DNA from: a bacterium
Lineage (GTDB): Archaea > Nanoarchaeota > Nanoarchaeia > Woesearchaeales > UBA10216
NCBI GenBank assembly: GCA_024206195.1
Contig: JAAGZO010000778.1
Span: 1-22,809, forward strand
Length of the DNA: 22,809 bases
Direction: 5' to 3'
The notes under the pieces are model-generated. The model was not told the origin of the DNA. It was given only the letters and a program-made list of their open reading frames with translations, and did no database searches. Positions 9,421 to 16,227 of this stretch are shown here, in pieces (the stretch's first letter is position 1; every line of letters begins with the position of its first letter). A program made the translations under genes and the position numbers.

Positions 9421-9901
9421 ATTTAAATAAAGCTGCTGTTTTACCAACACCTGATACTAATTTACTTAACCGTTTCATTCTGTTTATTTCTCTTATATCT
9501 TCTGCGCCCGTCTCTAAGCGTTTTTTCTCTAACTCTAGTTGTGATTTCTTGAACTCTGCCGACTCTTTTACTGTTTGGATATCTTCTCCCACCGCCTTAG
9601 CAGAACCCTCTATGTTAGCTCTGACGCTTCCTGAATCAACCTTAACTCCTCTTCTTGCTGCCCCTGCCGTGTATTGCCCTACAGCCTCGCTAAAATCGTT
9701 TCTAAGCCTGTTTGCCTCTTCTGTTGCCCGCAAGTCTATTGCATCCGCTTGAGTGTCTTTAAAATCAGCCTGAAGGTTTAATATGTCGTAATCTATTTCG
9801 GGTGCGTTGAAGTCATAGTATGTTTCCAGTACTTGTGCTGTCCCTCCTAACAGTTTAGGCATAAACGGGTTATCTTTATCTAATATTGATTCATCAGCCA
9901 T
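9419..9901 (-). CDS. Small internal virion protein, gp14-like
   Basis: 160 residues, helical and hydrophilic. The segment GAARRGVKVDSGSV (about residues 80-95) followed by a long charged helix resembles T7 gp14-type internal virion proteins of podoviruses, which are of similar size (T7 gp14 is 196 aa). These proteins leave the head first and help build the outer-membrane part of the DNA channel. The ATG overlaps the stop of the 724-aa tail gene by one base (TAATG), and the next ejection gene starts 10 bases after its own stop. So this is the first gene of the ejection-protein block 9901-3866. Family placement is by short motif and position. Confidence 0.62.
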   Translation of the reverse strand: MADESILDKDNPFMPKLLGGTAQVLETYYDFNAPEIDYDILNLQADFKDTQADAIDLRATEEANRLRNDFSEAVGQYTAGAARRGVKVDSGSVRANIEGSAKAVGEDIQTVKESAEFKKSQLELEKKRLETGAEDIREINRMKRLSKLVSGVGKTAALFK

Positions 9902-12075
9902 TATTTCTCTCCATAGTTAATATTTAATAATACACTAAGCACCTCTACAGTATCAAACGTACCGCTAATACTGAATCTTGTATCACGACTGAAACCTGTA
10001 ACCCCATAAAAGTCATAAACATCATCTGTTTGGGTCAGTGTCTGGCTGCAAAAGGTTAATTCTGGCGTATCACTTGTAACAACTGTTGCCTTAGCTATTC
10101 TTTTGTCTATATTGTTAGTCTGACCGTTAATAGCGATAGGGTTACTCGTTAGTAGATAATCAAAGTCGTATCCGATATTAACATCTTCGGTAGGGGTAGA
10201 AGGTAATGTTATAGTCCCATCCTCAACCGTAAAATCGCCGTAATCTGTACTAGCTGAATATGCATGAATTGTTGTTAGGTTATAGTCGTCTAAATCTGAA
10301 ATAACAGCGTTTCTAGTAGTTGTTATGGTTGTAAAGTCAGTCTTTACAGCAGTTATCTTTTCTAAATAGACAGCGTGGCCTCTAATGACTAGCATATAGT
10401 TATCGCCTGCTACATTGATAATATCTGTAATAATTCCGCTATCAGCTTCCCATCTGACAGGTGAAACTATTAAATTATCTAACATGATACACCATACAGC
10501 CATAGTGCCGTCATTCATTACCATGTATAGAAAGTTTCCTATATCTTGAGATGAATTATAGTCTACTGCCATGCTTATAGGGTTTTGAACCAGATCAGTT
10601 AATAAGCTAATAGAAGATGATGAATAGGCAGCTTCTGTTTCAGCATAGACAAAACTTAGCAAGCTTTTACCGTTCTTCTCGACAAATAGGGTCACACCCG
10701 ATATATCAACTGGGTCAACCGTAGCTAATGACCCGTTAGATGTGTTTTTAGTTAAAGATATCGTATCAGGGGTTAAATTAGCTTCTGATATTAGCCATTC
10801 TGCACCTGCTGTGAAGACTTGAATCCCTCTATTTGCGTATATATTTATTATTTCATCTATCTGTTCAGATGAGATAGTTACATTAATTGCATCGTTATCG
10901 TAATTGCCTACGTTATTAAAGTTATTAAATTGTCCCACTCTACTAGCCCAGATTGTGTTGGGTTTACTCTGAGAGCCACCAAACCATAATCTTTGTTGAT
11001 AGAATAGACATGAGCTAGGATATCCCCTATCAGAACTCCATACATCTTCAAATCCTGTTATGTAATCCCATTCCCCAGACCCTATTGCATCGGCTGTATA
11101 AAATGGAATAGTTGTATAGCCGAAAACAACGGTAGTAGATACATATTCAGTTATTCTTACTCGCCCTCCGTTGCCGTCTATAAGCTGTCCTACGCTGTCT
11201 GTATCAAAAACTGCGCCACCTGCTGTTAATTTAACCGCCCCTTCAGTTGCGCTAGGCGTTAGTGTTTGTGCAGGATTTGTTGTAGATTCATTACCAAAAG
11301 CATCTTTAGGGATGTTTATCCAGGGAAAGTTACCAAAAGTCCACGTTAGAGTACCTCCTGGCTGACTTCTAACAAGCTGTTTAGTTTGTAGGTCAGGATG
11401 AGTGAATATCATTGTATCCTCTGCTTGGGTAACCTTTAATGTATCAAATAGTGTTGAAAGTAACCCTGTTGCTGCTTTTGACTCTAAAAAGACATCGTTT
11501 TCGTAAATATGTATAACTTCATCTGTTAAAACTAGCACATACTTCTGGTCTAAGTTAAACACAAAAGGAACTATTTTAACCCCTTTATCAACTTCCTCTT
11601 CACCGTAGCCTATCATCGAGAATACCTTTAGCCGTGTCTTTAACCCTCCGTCATATTCTAGTTTAACTTGTCCAACAGTCTCGTTTATTAAAGTACTAAA
11701 ATCTTGCTCTGAAGTCGTTATTGCGTATGTATCAGCAGTATTCCAAGTGGCACCATCATCAGCAGACCATTTTAAATATATATTCCCTGAAGGTTGGGTT
11801 GCGACTACGGTTAAAGTTGCTGTTGTATAATCTGCACCGCCGTTAGTAATAGCAACCGAGGTAATTATCCCAGATTCATCAACTGTGGGCGTTAAAACTG
11901 CTCCAGTACCATCGCCTGAAATTGATATAGAAGTACTATTTTGACCGATACCTGCTGTATCTATTGTAACGCCTGTAATAGCTCCTCCACCCAATGTAGC
12001 TGAAAGAGTTCCGAGCTCATACATAAAACTTATATTAGTTATCTCTACTGTATATAATTCTACTTGTGCTGGCAT
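9901..12075 (-). CDS. Tail tubular protein B (gp12-like nozzle), main body lacking its N-terminal segment
   Basis: 724 residues. From about residue 166 (VKIVPFVFN...QKYVLVLTD) onward it matches the usual layout of gp12-like nozzle proteins: a THPDLQ segment near 225, and the signature RGYPSSCLFYQQRLWFGG followed by IWASRVGQFNNF at about 350-386. The usual N-terminus (short F-x-x-GE start, GR/RxGT segment) is absent; it is encoded by the 284-aa gene two genes upstream. Instead residues 20-92 form a Gly-rich beta module (GDGTGAV...ITNGGADYTTA, the phage 'GGxGY' type), and about 97-155 another beta segment (YLKWSADDGATWN). The ATG overlaps the previous stop (TAATG) and has its own GGAAGAGG site. 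The protein should form the distal tail tube or nozzle, to which fibres attach. The body assignment is strong. Confidence 0.82.
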   Translation of the reverse strand: MPAQVELYTVEITNISFMYELGTLSATLGGGAITGVTIDTAGIGQNSTSISISGDGTGAVLTPTVDESGIITSVAITNGGADYTTATLTVVATQPSGNIYLKWSADDGATWNTADTYAITTSEQDFSTLINETVGQVKLEYDGGLKTRLKVFSMIGYGEEEVDKGVKIVPFVFNLDQKYVLVLTDEVIHIYENDVFLESKAATGLLSTLFDTLKVTQAEDTMIFTHPDLQTKQLVRSQPGGTLTWTFGNFPWINIPKDAFGNESTTNPAQTLTPSATEGAVKLTAGGAVFDTDSVGQLIDGNGGRVRITEYVSTTVVFGYTTIPFYTADAIGSGEWDYITGFEDVWSSDRGYPSSCLFYQQRLWFGGSQSKPNTIWASRVGQFNNFNNVGNYDNDAINVTISSEQIDEIINIYANRGIQVFTAGAEWLISEANLTPDTISLTKNTSNGSLATVDPVDISGVTLFVEKNGKSLLSFVYAETEAAYSSSSISLLTDLVQNPISMAVDYNSSQDIGNFLYMVMNDGTMAVWCIMLDNLIVSPVRWEADSGIITDIINVAGDNYMLVIRGHAVYLEKITAVKTDFTTITTTRNAVISDLDDYNLTTIHAYSASTDYGDFTVEDGTITLPSTPTEDVNIGYDFDYLLTSNPIAINGQTNNIDKRIAKATVVTSDTPELTFCSQTLTQTDDVYDFYGVTGFSRDTRFSISGTFDTVEVLSVLLNINYGEK

Positions 12076-12776
12076 TAAGTTACCTCTTCCGCTCTGAAAT
12101 TATCCCAATAAATCGACATTGCGCTCTGAAAAATATCAGTTCTTAGTGCTACATCGTCAATATCCGCAGGGACAGTATAGCCTATTGTTATCCCTGTATT
12201 TTCTACATCCCAACCTACAGGCTCATCTTCTCCTGTTTCCCATATCTTTGCTTTATATCCAGCAGTTGTGGTTCCTCTTGATATTTCTACCTTTACGGAG
12301 ACAAGTTCTCCCATTCCAAGTTTAACCGCAAACTTATTTATTACGGCTGTTTCATAAACCCATAAAACTTTACTAACCCCAACGGATGCTCCCACAGCAA
12401 CATAAGGATAAAAGCCAAGAGCTATGCCATCATCTGCAAAAGGAATAAATCTTGAAGTAGCACCAGCACCACCAAAATCTAGGTTATAAGTAAAACAAAT
12501 AGTGGAATTCTCTTCTTTCTCTAAAGGCCTCCATATCCCTGTAGCATTAGATGTTGCACTAGTAGCCTCCATTTCGAGCCTATTACTAGAAATAACAGCA
12601 TCTTGAGCAGGCGAACTTGCTGTAATAGTAGTCCATCCGTTATCCACAACTCCATCGTCTCTATTGAAATCATCAAAAAAGATTGTAACCCAGTCGTAAA
12701 GTATCAAGTCTGTTACATTCTCAATACCACCCGTGTAAAAATAGTTAACTGCATCGTATAAGTAATCTACCGTCAT
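12075..12776 (-). CDS. Lectin-like (concanavalin A/LamG-like) virion protein between the two nozzle-gene parts
   Basis: 233 residues. After about 33 residues (YLYDAVNYFYTGG, Tyr/Asp-rich) comes a domain starting FFDDFNRDDG and W49, continuing through alternating beta strands to IYWDNFRAEEV at the end. This DxFxRxDG...W start and (Y/W)-DN-F end are typical of jelly-roll concanavalin A/LamG-like folds, known in sugar-binding and structural proteins. The neighbouring 284-aa protein has the same kind of domain. It has its own GGAGG site 7 bases before the ATG, and both its start and stop overlap neighbours as TAATG. I infer a virion surface protein attached near the tail nozzle. Ligand and attachment are unknown. 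Confidence 0.6.
   Translation of the reverse strand: MTVDYLYDAVNYFYTGGIENVTDLILYDWVTIFFDDFNRDDGVVDNGWTTITASSPAQDAVISSNRLEMEATSATSNATGIWRPLEKEENSTICFTYNLDFGGAGATSRFIPFADDGIALGFYPYVAVGASVGVSKVLWVYETAVINKFAVKLGMGELVSVKVEISRGTTTAGYKAKIWETGEDEPVGWDVENTGITIGYTVPADIDDVALRTDIFQSAMSIYWDNFRAEEVT
12640..12648 (+). other. Perfect DnaA-box nonamer TTATCCACA
   Basis: Exact match to the bacterial DnaA-box consensus, inside the 233-aa lectin-like gene where the complement encodes Val-Asp-Asn. It is one of six exact copies in the window. Function is unproven. Confidence 0.3.
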
Positions 12777-13630
12777 TATCCAGCCTCCACAACTAAATCG
12801 TTTATGTTTATCCTATAGTAATTTGCTCCTGGAGTCCCGATTACGCCCCATATGTTCAAGAAAATACCATCTCCAGCGTCTGTAGCTGCGGTATCAATAT
12901 CCCAAACATCTGGCTCGGCTCCTGTCCACACCCTCAGTTTAGCGTCTACTCCATCAATATAGAGCCTACAGCTATATGTAGTGCTGTTTGTTATGGTCTT
13001 GGCTGTAGAGTCCACCACAACATTTTTTCTAATAACACTAATTGTATCTGCTACGTTATCTATCTCTAACCCTATTCCATCTGAACCCTCTGTAGCTTCA
13101 TTGCTCTGGGTGACAATCCTGAGTTTTTGCGTTCCTGTGCCTCCAGGTGACTGATAAAAAGTAAAATCAAAAGCTATATCTTGAACTGCGTAATTTGCGC
13201 CGTAGGTTTCGTTATCTCTTGTACACCTACACTCAAACAATCCACCAGTAGACCAATTCATCTGTAGTTCATTGGAAACTATACGCCAATCACCGCCAGC
13301 ACCGCCTCCAGGGGTTGCCTCCCTGGTTACTGTCCAATCATTACCTGGCGCACCGTCTGTTCTGTCAAAATCATCTGAGAACACTTCTGTTACAGGGTTC
13401 CATTCTCCTGCATAGCTTGTTATCCACGGTTGGGTTAATTCTTCTAAGTTAGTAACTACTTTACTTATCTTTGTAGTGCCTGTACGGGTCTTAACGGAGC
13501 CGTAGGGGGTGCTTATCATGTTCTTAATGTGACTAGCTGAAGAGTCTAGTATCCCTAAATCCTGACGCTCTAATAGCTTTGGATTGACTTCTCCCTTGCT
13601 AAATTTAAGCTTTTTCTGCTTAGTCTTCAT
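12776..13630 (-). CDS. N-terminal segment of gp12-like nozzle protein fused to a lectin-like domain
   Basis: 284 residues. Residues about 8-58 (KFSKGEVNPKLLERQDL, then NMISTPYGSVKTRTGT) match the conserved N-terminus of gp12-like tail proteins (pattern F-x-x-GE-x-x-P, R-x-D, N-x-x-x-x-x-x-G-x-x-x-R-x-GT). In ordinary members this leads directly into the IPFxFN segment, which here lies at residue 166 of the 724-aa protein more than 1.5 kb downstream. Residues about 84-284 are instead a concanavalin A/LamG-like domain (FSDDFDRTDG, W99, ending YYRININDLVVEA). The ATG comes one base after the stop of the gp11-like gene. The gene ends TAATG with the next. Reading frames are intact with good ribosome sites, so it looks functional rather than decayed. 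Confidence 0.65.
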   Translation of the reverse strand: MKTKQKKLKFSKGEVNPKLLERQDLGILDSSASHIKNMISTPYGSVKTRTGTTKISKVVTNLEELTQPWITSYAGEWNPVTEVFSDDFDRTDGAPGNDWTVTREATPGGGAGGDWRIVSNELQMNWSTGGLFECRCTRDNETYGANYAVQDIAFDFTFYQSPGGTGTQKLRIVTQSNEATEGSDGIGLEIDNVADTISVIRKNVVVDSTAKTITNSTTYSCRLYIDGVDAKLRVWTGAEPDVWDIDTAATDAGDGIFLNIWGVIGTPGANYYRININDLVVEAG

Positions 13631-13631
13631 G

Positions 13632-14468
13632 TCAATTCCTGATCTGAATGAATGGAGCTGTTCTTACCGATTTAGTCCTAACCTGCTTGGCGTCAATGTT
13701 CTTAGCTGACAGCAACATCTGCCTCTCTTGCGCTGCTAATAGCTGTATAAGGTCTGTATCGCCTGTTAGGTTAAACGTTAAATCAAGAGCTAGTTTATAT
13801 TTAAAGTAATCTACAAAGTAGTTAGGGAATAGTGATTCGTCTGTATCAGCTATATACCAGAACCGGACACTACTGTTAGTGCTTAATAGGTCGTCTACGT
13901 GTAATCCTGAGTTATTAAACTCAAACCGTTGGATTGGCTGTTGCCATTCTGTATCGATATAAGCTTTCCTCATTACTAGTGTATCAGTTGGTTTTATAAA
14001 TAAATATTTATAAGGAGAGTTATACACAGCCATAAACGTAACTGTGTGTGTTCCTGTGCCTGTATCAGTTATATCAACCTCTGTGCCTCCCAAGGTTGTG
14101 GATAACTGACTAGTTAGCCCCGTAGAGCTAATTGTATAATAAGTTGTATCTGTGGATAACCCTGCTGGTAATGTCCCAGTTGTGGATAACTCCACCTCTA
14201 AGCCGTTACTCATAGTTGTTGCACTTGTTGTTATAAAGTCTGTCCCTGAATCTGCTGTGAATGTATCTGTTACCTGAATAGGGTTAGTAAGCTCAACTCT
14301 TTTCTCTGCAAACCGCCAGAAGTAATTAGATAACACGAAATCTTTAGATGTATCGTATATCCTATTAACCTTCTGGACTAGCGGGAGAGTTGTGTTAGTA
14401 AAGTCTATTTCATCTGGTTCACCTATTGTGAATAGTGCCAGGTTCTTCATTTCATTAATAGTTACCAT
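13632..14468 (-). CDS. Tail tubular protein A (gp11-like adaptor) with inserted beta module
   Basis: 278 residues; T7 gp11 is 196. The N-terminus (NLALFTIGE...VQKVNRIYDTSKDFVLSNYFWRFA, split here by variable residues) and the C-terminal half (YKYLFIKPTDTLV, then FPNYFVDYFKYKLALDLTFNL) follow the gp11-like adaptor pattern. Between about residues 63 and 147, where family members go almost directly from the W-x-FA strand to the Y-x-Y-L-x-P strand, there is an extra module with LPAGL, TYY, LGG and DITDTGTGTHTVT. The 277-aa decoration-type protein next door carries the same module. The protein should form the ring between portal and nozzle. Its ribosome site GAGGG (14474-14478) is partly inside a hairpin. 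A terminator-like region separates it from the capsid genes. Confidence 0.8.
   Translation of the reverse strand: MVTINEMKNLALFTIGEPDEIDFTNTTLPLVQKVNRIYDTSKDFVLSNYFWRFAEKRVELTNPIQVTDTFTADSGTDFITTSATTMSNGLEVELSTTGTLPAGLSTDTTYYTISSTGLTSQLSTTLGGTEVDITDTGTGTHTVTFMAVYNSPYKYLFIKPTDTLVMRKAYIDTEWQQPIQRFEFNNSGLHVDDLLSTNSSVRFWYIADTDESLFPNYFVDYFKYKLALDLTFNLTGDTDLIQLLAAQERQMLLSAKNIDAKQVRTKSVRTAPFIQIRN
14097..14189 (+). repeat. Cluster of three perfect DnaA-box nonamers (TGTGGATAA)
   Basis: Exact TGTGGATAA copies at 14097-14105, 14151-14159 and 14181-14189, all in one orientation, within the inserted module of the gp11-like gene. Each is read on the coding strand as Leu-Ser-Thr (TTA TCC ACA). Further exact copies are at 6599-6607 (same orientation) and at 12640-12648 and 20656-20664 (opposite). 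The cluster matches the DnaA consensus, but the coding sequence may explain it. Confidence 0.4.
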
Positions 14469-14491
14469 TTTTACCCTCTTCTTCCGAAGAG
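14469..14491 (-). promoter_or_regulatory. Hairpin overlapping the ribosome site of the gp11-like gene
   Basis: On the minus strand CTCTTCGGAAGAAGAG (14491-14476) folds as a perfect 6-bp stem with a GGAA (GNRA-type) loop. Its 3' arm includes part of the GAGGG ribosome site (14478-14474), which is 5 bases before the ATG. The stem could lower initiation or act as an RNA-processing site. Folding is seen directly; regulation is inferred. Confidence 0.5.
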
Positions 14492-14504
14492 ACCCCTAAC
14501 AGGA

Positions 14505-14546
14505 AAACAACAAAACCCGCTAAGAGCCTCTTAGAATTATTCTAAG
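14505..14546 (-). terminator. Terminator-like overlapping hairpins after the decoration genes
   Basis: Reading the minus strand from 14546, CTTAGAATAATTCTAAG (14546-14530) is a perfect inverted repeat, and CTAAGAGGCTCTTAG (14534-14520) is another that shares five bases with it, so the two stems exclude each other. The second is followed by CGGGTTTTGTTGTTTT, a T-rich run broken by G. It lies right after the last decoration gene and before the tail genes, the same relative place as the T7 late terminator after gene 10. It could weakly terminate so that capsid genes are expressed above tail genes. Confidence 0.55.
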
Positions 14547-14560
14547 TTACTCTAAGTTAC
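14541..14560. repeat. Exact 10-bp tandem duplication over a stop codon
   Basis: TCTAAGTTAC is present twice in a row. On the minus strand the first copy contains the last codons and TAG stop of the 277-aa gene; the second copy lies just after it and supplies the 5' arm of the terminator-like hairpin. Confidence 0.7.
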
Positions 14561-15385
14561 AGTAAATGCCGACAATGTATATCCAGTGTTCTCCAATACG
14601 TTCCAAGAACCATTTGAAAATAACAATGATATTGAATCAAGGGCATCTGCACCAGTAGCAATTCCAGCAACATCTAAGAAGTTTTCAGGAACTACCACAC
14701 AATCAACACCGCCGTCTGTCTTAATCTTTATGATCTTGCGTTGTCCTTCGACACCATCAGCAAGCATAACTTGGTTAGACTGAGCAGTAGCAGTATGCGT
14801 TCCAGTACCAGCGTCAGTTATAGTAACCGCTGCACCACCATGAGTTAAAGACAACTGACATTTATTGCTAGTTGAATTAACCATATAGTAAGCAGTAGCG
14901 GCTGCTAATCCTGCTGGTAAAGTAGTAGTAGTAGTCAATATTACATAAGTACCGTCAACGGCAGCCTTAGTTAATGTGATATAACTATTTTGCGCAGCGA
15001 CAGTACCTGCTGTAAATGTTGAAGTTGTATTAGCAGCACTCGTAACTACCTGAGTGAGCAAAGTATCAGTACTTGCCTCAACTGCTATCTGAGCAACAAA
15101 AGTTTGTAGTTCAATAGCTTGTGCGTTAAGGTCTTGAGCAGCCAGTTCAGTAACTGTTGCAGAAAAAGTATCTGAAGACTTTGCACTTACTCTGTAGCGG
15201 ATAGGTGCTGTAGATGCTCCATTGAAAACGTCTATAATATCGCCAACGCTTAAACGCTCGCAAGTAAAATAGTCAGTAGCAGTAACAGCATCATTGTCCT
15301 CATTATAGAAATTCCATAATGAAGGGACTTCGCCAGCTTTAATGTTGTTAGTAACAATAGTAAGGTTTGTTAATGTAAAAGACAT
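14552..15385 (-). CDS. Capsid decoration / head-fibre-like protein, third paralogue, with inserted beta module
   Basis: 277 residues. Residues 1-79 are paralogous to the N-termini of the 84- and 179-aa proteins (LTIVTNNIKAGEVPSLW, DAVTATDYF, LSVGDII, YRVSA). The C-terminal block (LADG..GQRKIIKIKTDGG, then SNGSWNVLENTG) matches the 179-aa protein. Between them are a helical Ala/Gln/Thr stretch (about 80-135) and a module at about 136-201 with LPAGL, AYY, HGG and ITDAGTGTHTAT. That module is also inserted in the neighbouring gp11-like protein. A GGGGGG ribosome site precedes the ATG by 7 bases. Last gene of the capsid transcription block, followed by the terminator-like region. I infer that it is displayed on the capsid surface; direct homology to a named decoration protein was not recognised. 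Confidence 0.6.
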   Translation of the reverse strand: MSFTLTNLTIVTNNIKAGEVPSLWNFYNEDNDAVTATDYFTCERLSVGDIIDVFNGASTAPIRYRVSAKSSDTFSATVTELAAQDLNAQAIELQTFVAQIAVEASTDTLLTQVVTSAANTTSTFTAGTVAAQNSYITLTKAAVDGTYVILTTTTTLPAGLAAATAYYMVNSTSNKCQLSLTHGGAAVTITDAGTGTHTATAQSNQVMLADGVEGQRKIIKIKTDGGVDCVVVPENFLDVAGIATGADALDSISLLFSNGSWNVLENTGYTLSAFTVT

Positions 15386-15397
15386 AATTATACCCCC

Positions 15398-15937
15398 CTA
15401 CGCTACTACAACGCCACTATTTGAAACAACGTTCCAGTTAGTGCCATCAAAGATTAGCTCACATACGTCGTTAACTTCAGTGAAGGTTAGAGTCGCGCCG
15501 TCAAGTAAGTTAGATGGGGTAAGAGTTCCCTCTCCTCCGTCACTTACACACTTAACAACTTTTCTCTGCCCTGCTGTACCATCAGCTAGCGTACCAGCAT
15601 TAGCGCCAGTAGTTGTCCATAATGTAACTTCATTTACTACATCTACTGCACCAGCACCAGATAAAGCTTGAAGCCCTCCTGGATTGTAAGTAGAGTTAGC
15701 AGAAGCAACCAATGTTGCAGCGCCGTCAGTTACAGCACTTACTCTATAAAGAGCAGTTGATGTATACGCAGCAGCTAGAACTTCTACCATATCGCCTACG
15801 TTTAATCTGTAGTCGGTCATGTAACCTGCTGCTGTGACAGTGTCACCAGCAGAATCATAATACAACCAACTTGTAGGGACTTCGCCTGATTTTACATTAT
15901 TAACAATAATGCTTAAATTCTCTCTATCAAAAGCCAT
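15398..15937 (-). CDS. Capsid decoration-like protein, second paralogue
   Basis: 179 residues. Residues 1-78 share the module of the flanking genes (LSIIVNNVKSGEVPTSW, GDTVTAAGYM, LNVGDMVEVL, YRVSAV). The C-terminal block (TAGQRKVVKCVSDGG, then FDGTNWNVVSNSG) matches the 277-aa protein and resembles beta-rich ends of phage surface proteins. It is Ala/Thr/Val-rich with no membrane segment or signal peptide. An AAGGAGA site precedes the ATG. The 12-base gap to the next gene and 21-base gap to the previous one indicate one operon with the capsid gene. Abundant structural role is inferred from the position just after the capsid gene. Confidence 0.58.
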   Translation of the reverse strand: MAFDRENLSIIVNNVKSGEVPTSWLYYDSAGDTVTAAGYMTDYRLNVGDMVEVLAAAYTSTALYRVSAVTDGAATLVASANSTYNPGGLQALSGAGAVDVVNEVTLWTTTGANAGTLADGTAGQRKVVKCVSDGGEGTLTPSNLLDGATLTFTEVNDVCELIFDGTNWNVVSNSGVVVA

Positions 15938-15958
15938 AATTCATCTCCTTTTATTTAT

Positions 15959-16213
15959 TTACGGTGTTACAGTTGTTAAAGCTAACACTGTAGCCGCATT
16001 GCTCGCAACCGCACTAACTCGATAAAAAGTTAATACAGTATAGTCTGCACTCAATTCTTGGATAATATCACCTACAGCTAAACTCGCATTATCGAAATAA
16101 CCAGTGGCAGTTACTGTGTCCCCTGCACTATTATAATATAGGTACATATTCGGGACAGAGTCGCTGTTCACCTTGTTGGTGATAATCGCTAATTCACTTA
16201 TATCATAAGCCAT
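15959..16213 (-). CDS. Short capsid decoration-like protein, first paralogue
   Basis: 84 residues that consist of the N-terminal module alone (LAIITNKVNSDSVPNMYLYY, GDTVTATGYF, LAVGDIIQEL, YRVSAVASN). It lacks the C-terminal block of its two neighbours. The frame ends at a normal TAA with the next gene 21 bases on, and it has a strong AAGGAGG site 7 bases before the ATG, so it looks like a genuine short gene rather than a fresh truncation. It lies 14 bases after the capsid stop. It may be the minimal capsid-binding unit to which the longer paralogues add other domains. Confidence 0.58.
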   Translation of the reverse strand: MAYDISELAIITNKVNSDSVPNMYLYYNSAGDTVTATGYFDNASLAVGDIIQELSADYTVLTFYRVSAVASNAATVLALTTVTP

Positions 16214-16227
16214 ATTAACGCCTCCTT

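Noticed and set aside
9409..9450. Upstream ATG giving a 521-residue version of the gp15-position protein.
   Set aside because: It lies inside the end of the previous gene; the strong AAGGAG site fits the ATG at 9408.
9901..13630. Intein, intron or homing endonuclease as cause of the split nozzle gene.
   Set aside because: The inserted segments are beta-rich virion-type domains with no intein ends, endonuclease motifs or intron-like non-coding sequence.
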